Assembly (NCBI GenBank): GCA_027604705.1 | Contig: JADHYV010000023.1 | Location: 248,001 to 312,000 of the forward strand | DNA: 64,000 nucleotides | From: Allomyces arbusculus | Taxonomy: Eukaryota; Blastocladiomycota; Blastocladiomycetes; Blastocladiales; Blastocladiaceae | Direction of reading: 5' to 3' | Part shown: piece after piece, positions 57,901 to 64,000 of the stretch | Numbering within the stretch: position 1 is the first letter of the stretch | Layout of the letters: each line of letters opens with the position of its first letter | The notes under the pieces: model-generated | Databases searched by the model: none | Told to the model about the DNA's origin: nothing | The model's input: only the letters and a program-made list of their open reading frames with translations | Position numbers and translations under genes: made by a program

Positions 57901-58662
57901 CACGAAGGTCGTAGCACTGTCAAAACGACAACAACAGAAAGCAAAACACCGCACAGTAAGTTCATTGGTCACATATTAACAAGGTCGAAAGTCGATCCAG
58001 CGGCCGGTCGATCGGTCGGGCCGGGAGGGGAGGGTGGGAGAGAGCGCAACCAGCAGCGGCGGCGACGGGTGGACGAAGAAGCGAGGGCAGAGGGGAAGGA
58101 GGAACAGCGGCGGCATCGGGCGCGGCCGAGCCGGTAGCCAAGCGTAAAGTAGCAATGGGAGAGGGACGCCCCGGCTGGCCTCGCTCGCATGCGCGCCCCG
58201 CCCGCTTGCCGACCCTGTGCGGCGCGGCTCCCTCCCCTCCTCCTCGGTTCCCGCCGACGCGACGCAGCGCCGTGGGCCCTCGTCTCCCCCGTCCCCGTCC
58301 CGTCCCGCGCTCCCCGAGACCCCCGCATCGTCGTCTGGTGGACCCACGCGGGCATGTCCACATGCAGAGCAGCGCGAGCAAGTCCATGATCGCTACGAGC
58401 GAGGCCGTGCGCAGTGGCATATGGTGGCTCAAGCGGTGCGGTGCGGTGCGGTGCGGTGCGGGGGGCAGGTCGAGGAGGAAGGAGGAGAGAGAGGGACCCG
58501 ACGACCGGCCGGGTAGCAGCAGCGGCGGCAAGGCAGCCGCAATTGAGGGAGGTGGCAGGCCGAGGCGTACCCGTTGGAGTCTTGCCACGACTCTTCGGCC
58601 GGGCGCTTGCGGTAATCGGGCATGGGGTTCGCGGTTGTCGCAGTGCCGTGGTGCATGATCAT
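54967..58662 (-). CDS. BDF1: BET-family double bromodomain protein (Bdf1-like)
   Basis: Two exons (minus), 58571-58662 and 54967-57916, encode 1013 residues. The 5' exon (MIMHHGTATTANPMPDYRKR and on) joins in phase across a 654-nt intron to ATTFVSDHVGLHHEPERPD. Bromodomain 1 (about 326-432) has LDPVDPVKLNIPDYPLIITH, PMDLSTMERKL and the acetyl-lysine Asn in NCIKYNGPQSVF. Bromodomain 2 (about 521-625) has FLQPVDRKMYPSYFEVVKHP, IDLSTIRKRLDD and NCYQFNPIGTPV. The ET domain (about 854-918) reads YEMKRELSERINDLSAEKL and LDISSLDHRTLYRLWQL, with an acidic Ser/Asp tail. Long Ala/Ser/Pro-rich spacers and a basic coiled coil (RRLEKKRRRREARAREQQQ) lie between. BET proteins read acetylated histone H4 and recruit transcription machinery. 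The intron is the longest in the window and holds a (GTGCG)n tract. Confidence 0.96.
58434..58462. repeat. (GTGCG)n pentanucleotide repeat in the BET-gene intron
   Basis: About five to six tandem copies of GTGCG lie inside the first intron of the BET gene. Confidence 0.85.
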
Positions 58663-61032
58663 GGCCGCGGCGCGGGTAGAGAAGAACAGAGGTGTGGAGA
58701 GGGTAGTGTTTGACAGGGTCGGTTGGGTGCAACGACGACGACAACGACAACGACGTGGTCGCGGTGGCGACGAATTGTTTGGTGGCGGTGGGCCGGTGTG
58801 CGCGACCGCGTCGGTGCGGTGAGAGCTCGGAAGTGGAGCCAAGCAGACGCAGGGCGAGGTCGGGCCAGGGTCTTGGGCGAGATCGAGAGAGCGGCGCGCG
58901 TGGTGCGCGTGGTCAGACAGGTGTGAAGGGGCGGGAGCGTGGCCCGCCGTGGGGGCCGCGCGCTATTTGTAGTGCCGCTGTCTCTGCTGGGCGCGCGCGC
59001 CGCCGCCCGGGTTGGCCCGTTCCTCGACGACACGGCGCAGGCAAGTCGCACCGCTCGCCACCGTCTCCCACGACACGCGTGCGATGGATCTGACAGGTGA
59101 GCGCGGCGCGCGCCCCGTGCGCCTCCCCTGATTTTGGCCGCGCGCGCCAAGCCACAAAAAGGCCTACCTGGGCGGACCATCCGCCACGTCATCACCCGCA
59201 CACCCGTGTGACCGACTCACACGTGCGCGTGCGGACACAGGAATACACAGATCACCGCACACAGAAAACGCACACACAAACCAACCAACCAACCACACAA
59301 AACCAAGAGAAGAGAAAAAAAGGGGGACATTCACACCGCACACACATCGGAGCCATCGAGTCGTCGGGTCAAGTCGAGGTCGTCTGGTCGAGCCAAAAGT
59401 CGAGGAGTCTGATGCCGACGCGAGCAAGCGTACGCCGGCGGTGACCGCGACGCGACGGGCCACGACGACGGGGAACCGAGCCGAAACGCACAACGCACGC
59501 GGTGAGGGTGAGTGAGACGCAGGACTCGAGAACGTGCGCACACTCTCGCGCCCCCACCGTCGCACGAGCAGCACCCGAATGCGAGAGGGGCGTGCAGAGC
59601 TCTACTCACGGGCCGGTAACGATGAAGTGAGTCGGCAGAGCGAAATGAAACCACAAGAGGCGAGGGGCATGCCAGCAAGAAGCACGGCCCAAGTGAGACA
59701 GCTCGGCGCGTCCCGGCCGCAGCGCGCGAGAGTCGCAAATGACCAAACGCACCAGTCGATGCCAGAGAGCATCCATTGCGGGCGCTCGACCGCGATCCCT
59801 GCTTGCATCTTCGGCCCGTCGGTGGCGGTCGAGGGACAGGTGGAGGTCTCCCGCAAAAGTTGCAGCCGAGAGCGAGAGCAGAGCGAGAGCAGCCGGAGCG
59901 CGGGTGCGCGCAGTCTGTTTCGATTCCATTGCCGTTCATACTCCATACCTTGACGTCGAAGGGCGAGCGAAACGGGGCCAGGCGGTCGAGGTGTGGGGAG
60001 TGGGGGGGGGGGGGGGAGGAGCAGAGCGGCGGCACGTTAGTGAGCGCAGGAGAGAGAGGGGACCAAGCCGCCCAGGGCGGCCGCGGGCAGCCATCTCAGA
60101 GCATCCCTGCCCAAGTGAGCCAAGCGTACGAGTTCTAAATCTCTCTGCCTGTGGCCGCACATTCACCACGGGCTTCTCGTCAGCGAATTAGGAACCTTGC
60201 GCGATACAACAGCGCGACGGGCGCGGCTGCCTGCATCCTGGTGGAGGCGAGCGGGAACCACCCTCACGCGCAGCAAGGTGAGGTGAGGGGTGTGGAGCAC
60301 ACTGGACGGTTGGAACTTGCTGCAGCGGATTCGCCTGACGCTGCAGCTCGTGCTGGAACGCCTCGCGGGCTCGCTCGGCTGAATGGGTGCTACTGCAGCT
60401 GTTTGGCCACGGCGAGGGCCGTGGCGTAGACGTGGCGGATGGATCGCCGTGGGGCCGTTGTAGTTGAGCGCTGTTGACCAACACGACGTGGTTGGTGGTG
60501 TTTGTTGGCCGGCATGGAGCAAACGCGACACAAGGCGGAGCCCTACCAGATTGATGGTTCTGACGTGGCTCTGACGCGGATCCCTGCAAATCCCATGACA
60601 GGACGGTTCTGGCTGTGCCAGTGACCAAATTGCAAAACCTAGCAGGGAAAGTGACCTCACCTTTGAGAAAGAACACAGGTCGATTGGCAAATTCCGGAAA
60701 ACCACTGTCGGGCGCGGGCCAGCAGAGAAGAGCGAAGAGCGGCAAACGGCTTCAAGTTTTGTGTGGAAAAAGTCGTTGTCACGTGAGTGTAAAAGCTTGG
60801 AAAGCTGCCATAACAGCAGTGATCAAAGCGTCCTAAAACCTGCCCAGCATCCATGGTCGGAATCACGTGCATGGCGCTGTTTCGCGTGTCAAGTCATGTC
60901 AGGTCGCCGTCGTCTTCGTCGGGCTCGTCGAGGTCGCCCATCCTGCTCTCTCCAACATCCACGGCACCAGCACCCAACTGTCGCCACGCACTCTTGGACC
61001 AGTAAACTGCTGCAAGCGCTGCAACCAAGACA
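58663..61032. promoter_or_regulatory. Longest gene-free stretch: divergent region between BET and cyclophilin genes
   Basis: This 2.37 kb region lies between start codons pointing apart. It contains a CA/CCAA-rich stretch (about 59235-59320), a 15-G run at 60002-60016 and scattered compositional frames. I saw no gene supported by splice-consistent conserved sequence. Long 5' UTRs, a short ORF or a non-coding RNA gene cannot be excluded. Confidence 0.4.
60002..60016. repeat. Poly-G tract (15 G)
   Basis: Uninterrupted run of G in the BET-cyclophilin spacer. Confidence 0.85.
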
Positions 61033-62370
61033 ATGAACCTCGCCAACCTCCTTGTGCTCGCGCTCGCCCTGCTGCTCGGCCTCTTTGCCGTCAAGGCCCA
61101 GGCTGCTGACACCAACAAGGCCGGTCCGTGGCAACTTGCGCGTTTGACTAGGACCCAAGACGCGATACGCGCGCATGCTCGCTACACTGTCGTGCTGAGC
61201 AGAGCTGCGGCCCGGTCGCGTCTTGTCCAATTGCGAGACTGACCCGACCGGTCTCCGCGCAATTTGCTGCTAGCGCCCGAAATTACGCACCGCGTTTTCT
61301 TCGACATTGAGCAGGGCAACAAGAAGCTCGGCCGTATCGTCATTGGCCTGTTTGGCAAAGTCACGCCTAAGACCGGTGCGTTGGCGATCGTGTTCTCGGC
61401 AAGACGCGAGCATGTTGAGCAAACTTCGACTAAATCGCGCGCTGGACTTCTTCTCGACTAGCCGAAAACTTCCGCGCTCTCGCGACGGGCGAGAAGGGCT
61501 TTGGGTGCGTTCTGCGTCTTCTTCACGTGTCAAGGCAACTTTGGTTGGACTCAACGCTGATCATGGTTCTCTTTCGTGTCGACAGCTACAAGGGCTCCGT
61601 TTTCCACCGTGTGATCAAGCGTACGCGTTGATCGCATTTTTCCGTACCTGCGGGGTCGCCATGAACCAGTCAAGCTCACGCCGATCGACCCCAGAGTTTA
61701 TGATCCAGGGTGGCGACTTTGAGCGCGGCGACGGTCGCGGCGGCAAGAGCATCTACGGCGCCAAGTTTGAGGACGAGAACTTTGAGCTGACGCACACGGG
61801 TCCGGGTGTCCTCTCGATGGCTAATGCGGGGCCCGACACGAACGGTATGTGCGCGCTATCTTCCTGATGAAATTCGGGTGGACAGTATCGTTGACGACCT
61901 GGGAATGTGTAGGCTCACAGTTCTTCATCACGACGGTACGCACGTCGTGGCTCGACGGCCGCCACGTCGTCTTTGGCAAGGTCATTGAGGGTACGCGTTT
62001 TGTTCGCCGAATCGACCAATTTTGAGCTGCCGGAACCAACCCGAGCGATCCTTGTCCCAGGCATGAAGGTCGTTCGCGCGATTGAGAACACGCGCACGTC
62101 GTACGGTAAGATCCCTATCATCCCTCCTCTCGCACCCACTCCCCATTCATCCCACTCATGACGCTCTCCGCTCGCACCATAGGCGACCGTCCCGTGACCC
62201 CCGTCAAGATTGCCGACTCGGGTGAGCTGCCCATCGAGGCGCCCAAGGAGGAGGTGCCCGCGGCGGCCAAGGATGCCAAGGACACGACCGAAGAGACGAA
62301 GCCGATCGTCGAGGAGACCAAGGAGGAGGAGGAGTCGGCCAAGGCCGACGCTGGTCGCGCTGACTTGTGA
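61033..62370 (+). CDS. CPR5: Cyclophilin B-type peptidyl-prolyl isomerase of the secretory pathway
   Basis: Eight exons: 61033-61123, 61274-61375, 61462-61504, 61586-61620, 61695-61844, 61913-61990, 62061-62105, 62183-62370, encoding 243 residues. The N-terminus [20 protein letters not shown] ending AQA is a clear signal peptide. The isomerase domain has [59 protein letters not shown] (with catalytic Arg and the FMIQGG pocket), [20 protein letters not shown] and [14 protein letters not shown], so the active-site Arg, Phe, Gln and Trp are present. It acts on proline bonds of proteins folding in the ER. A Lys/Glu-rich tail of about 50 residues follows and ends GRADL, not a standard HDEL/KDEL signal. 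Exons 3 and 4 are only 43 and 35 nt. Confidence 0.94.
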
Positions 62371-62978
62371 CTATCTCCGACCCAATTTTACGTGGGGCTC
62401 TGGGCCATGTTTGCCGCGCTTGCGGCGCTGACGGTGCGCCGGTGGTAGAGCGCGTGCCACGCTTGCCGCGCGTGCGGGGAGCGGGTGGAGAAGGCTGAAC
62501 GGTGTCCAGAGGAGGAATAGCGTGGCGGGGACGAGGTTCCATTAAATGTTTTTTTTGCTCATTGAGGGAAGTTCTGCAGGCCGTGGGCAAGGCTCTCTGT
62601 TCGTCGTTTCAAGCTTGAGATTTGGATTTTTTTGTTGGCCGCACCGCAATGGCCTGAGGATGGCTCTACTTCGCACTCTCTCCACTCCAAAAAGCGAACG
62701 ACGCTTTTCTCCTCCACCAGCGGCCCTGGCCAAGGACACCAATACCGGCTTTTGCTGATCGTCCGAGGCAGCGCGCGTGCAACCCGTCGCAGCGCCCTTT
62801 GCCCGACCTACTGCCACGACCCGACGGGCGAGCAGCACACCCGGGCCTGTCCCGCCAGCACACCGTCGACCTGCCGCACCAACAGCGCTCCCGCTCCGCT
62901 GATCGCCCAACGGCACTGTCTCAGGCTCCATTCCACTCCACCATCTGGCCGTATTCGCCCCCCACGCAATTCGCCACG
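62371..62978. other. Intergenic spacer
   Basis: It lies between the cyclophilin gene and the open frame at the right edge. The 3' UTR of the former and the promoter of the latter should lie here; no gene was recognised. Confidence 0.45.
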
Positions 62979-64000
62979 ATGATGTCCATGGACGTCGAGG
63001 TCGAGGATCCGCCGCCCGTGCCTGTGCCGGCGGCACCCAGCTCGCCGTCTTTCTCTTCGACCCCGGCCCTCACGCCGTGCCTTTCATCGTTTCCCGGCGC
63101 TCCCATTGGGTGGGCGACGCCCATGCCGCCCCCTTTGCAAGCGCTCGTCACGAGTTCCCGGGGGCCGTGGCGGATCCATTCGCGCGCGCACGTCCACGAC
63201 CATGTTGACGATGACAACGACAATGATCTCCATGACGGCGACGACGGCGACGACGACGACGACATGGACGACGACATGGACGACGATCTGGCCAGCCATT
63301 CCGGCAACAGCACACACCACCACCATTGGACCCGACGACGACTACTGTTCCCAGGCACGCCGACCCCGCCGGCTACTCGCTCAACCGGCTCGGCTCCACT
63401 GCCGCAGACCCCGACCTCGTCGCGCCGCGTCCAATTCGCGCCGACAGTGCGCATCCTCGCCTTTCCACCACCTTACGCCCCCGCTGTGGGGCTTGACGAC
63501 GAGATGCTTGCGTACGGCGGCGACATTGACGAGCCGCTCGACTGGCGCTCGACAACGCCACCGCTCCCACCCTCGACCTCGCCACTACGCACGACGCCGT
63601 TACTGTCGCTCGAAGCGTGCTTTTCCATGTCGCCACCACGCGCGACCGGCGCACCGCGGCGTTCGTCCGTCGACACGCCCTCACCGACACCGTGGCCGTG
63701 GTCGCACGCGACCCCGCCGCCACCACCGACGGGCTTACCGCCACCGCGCGCGAGGGTGCCGCTCGTGCGCACGTCCCCCGGCGGTGGCGGGAATGCGCTG
63801 CGACAGAGTAAATTGACGACGTATTTGGCCACGGTCAAGGATCGGCGCACGCCGCCGGTACCAGGTGGGGTGGTCGCGCCGCGACGGATTAATTCGAGCC
63901 CGCCGGTCCTGGGGCTCGGAATCGCAAAACGCGCGCTGAAACGGTCGCCCGCAGCGAGCAGGGTGACGGCGGGTGCGAGTAGCAGTCGCGGGTCACCATC
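62979..64000 (+). CDS. N-terminal part of an unknown protein with an RVxF motif (3' truncated by the window edge)
   Basis: From ATGATGTCCATGG at 62979 the frame stays open without a stop to the end of the window, 340 codons, far longer than expected by chance. The product is Pro/Ser/Thr-rich with an Asp/His-rich acidic tract at about residues 70-105 encoded by GAC repeats. It contains TSSRRVQFAPTVRILAFPPP, in which RRVQF fits the [RK]xVxF docking motif of protein phosphatase 1 partners. A basic Ser/Pro segment (RQSKLTTYLATVKDRRTPP) follows near residue 290. Disorder is likely throughout. No family was recognised; a PP1-regulatory or phosphoregulated protein is a guess from the motif alone. 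An intron within this part is possible but not required. Confidence 0.6.
   Translation, partial: MMSMDVEVEDPPPVPVPAAPSSPSFSSTPALTPCLSSFPGAPIGWATPMPPPLQALVTSSRGPWRIHSRAHVHDHVDDDNDNDLHDGDDGDDDDDMDDDMDDDLASHSGNSTHHHHWTRRRLLFPGTPTPPATRSTGSAPLPQTPTSSRRVQFAPTVRILAFPPPYAPAVGLDDEMLAYGGDIDEPLDWRSTTPPLPPSTSPLRTTPLLSLEACFSMSPPRATGAPRRSSVDTPSPTPWPWSHATPPPPPTGLPPPRARVPLVRTSPGGGGNALRQSKLTTYLATVKDRRTPPVPGGVVAPRRINSSPPVLGLGIAKRALKRSPAASRVTAGASSSRGSP

Noticed and set aside
59097-60700. Several 100-230-codon frames on both strands in the BET-cyclophilin spacer
   Set aside because: They overlap one another, change frame often and have Arg/Ser/Pro composition typical of GC-rich noncoding DNA.

Overview
This window is nuclear DNA from a compact, GC-rich eukaryotic genome. 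It carries about 30 protein-coding genes on both strands, most split by short introns of roughly 60-110 nt. Splice donors are mostly GTACG/GTGCG and branch points look like CTGAC. The gene set is fungal: Dma-type FHA-RING ligase, Ubp8, a Bdf-type BET protein, Rcf2, Fyv4/mS41, Tsr4 and ATP-dependent PEP carboxykinase. It also holds genes normally kept only where there is a centriole or flagellum: a STIL homologue, a Fuzzy-like longin protein and an ERICH2-like protein. This points to a zoosporic (flagellated) true fungus, with Blastocladiomycota or chytrid-like fungi as the best guess. Exon boundaries below were worked out by hand from splice signals, reading phase and family conservation. No search was run.

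Layout. 0-2 kb: the 3' end of an unknown gene and adenylate kinase 6. 2.2-10.3 kb: two tandem long-chain acyl-CoA synthetase genes sharing all ten intron positions, separated by a 2.2 kb spacer with a doubtful small gene. 11-20 kb, minus strand: PEP carboxykinase, mitochondrial ribosomal protein mS41, a tandem pair of SET-domain genes (the second with an altered 3' splice site) and Rcf2. 20-32 kb: kynureninase, TRAX, Tsr4, a NOXRED1-like reductase, a beta-propeller-like unknown, Qcr9 and a membrane-anchored alpha/beta hydrolase.

31-42 kb: STIL, poly(A)-binding protein, an ERICH2-like protein and a Fuzzy-like trilongin protein. 43-54 kb, plus strand: a cationic amino-acid transporter with an apparent 2-nt microexon, the Dma ligase, an unknown, a HINT3-type HIT protein, cardiolipin synthase and Ubp8/USP22. 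55-64 kb: the BET protein, an ER cyclophilin, and a long open frame running off the right edge that contains a PP1-docking RVxF motif.

Functionally this is mixed housekeeping. Mitochondrial and lipid genes (mS41, Rcf2, Qcr9, Crd1, ACSL pair), chromatin genes (BET, Ubp8, SET pair) and RNA/translation genes (PABP, AK6/Fap7, Tsr4, TRAX) are interleaved. The centriole/cilium-type genes fall within one 11 kb stretch. I saw no tRNA, rRNA, CRISPR array or recognisable transposon.
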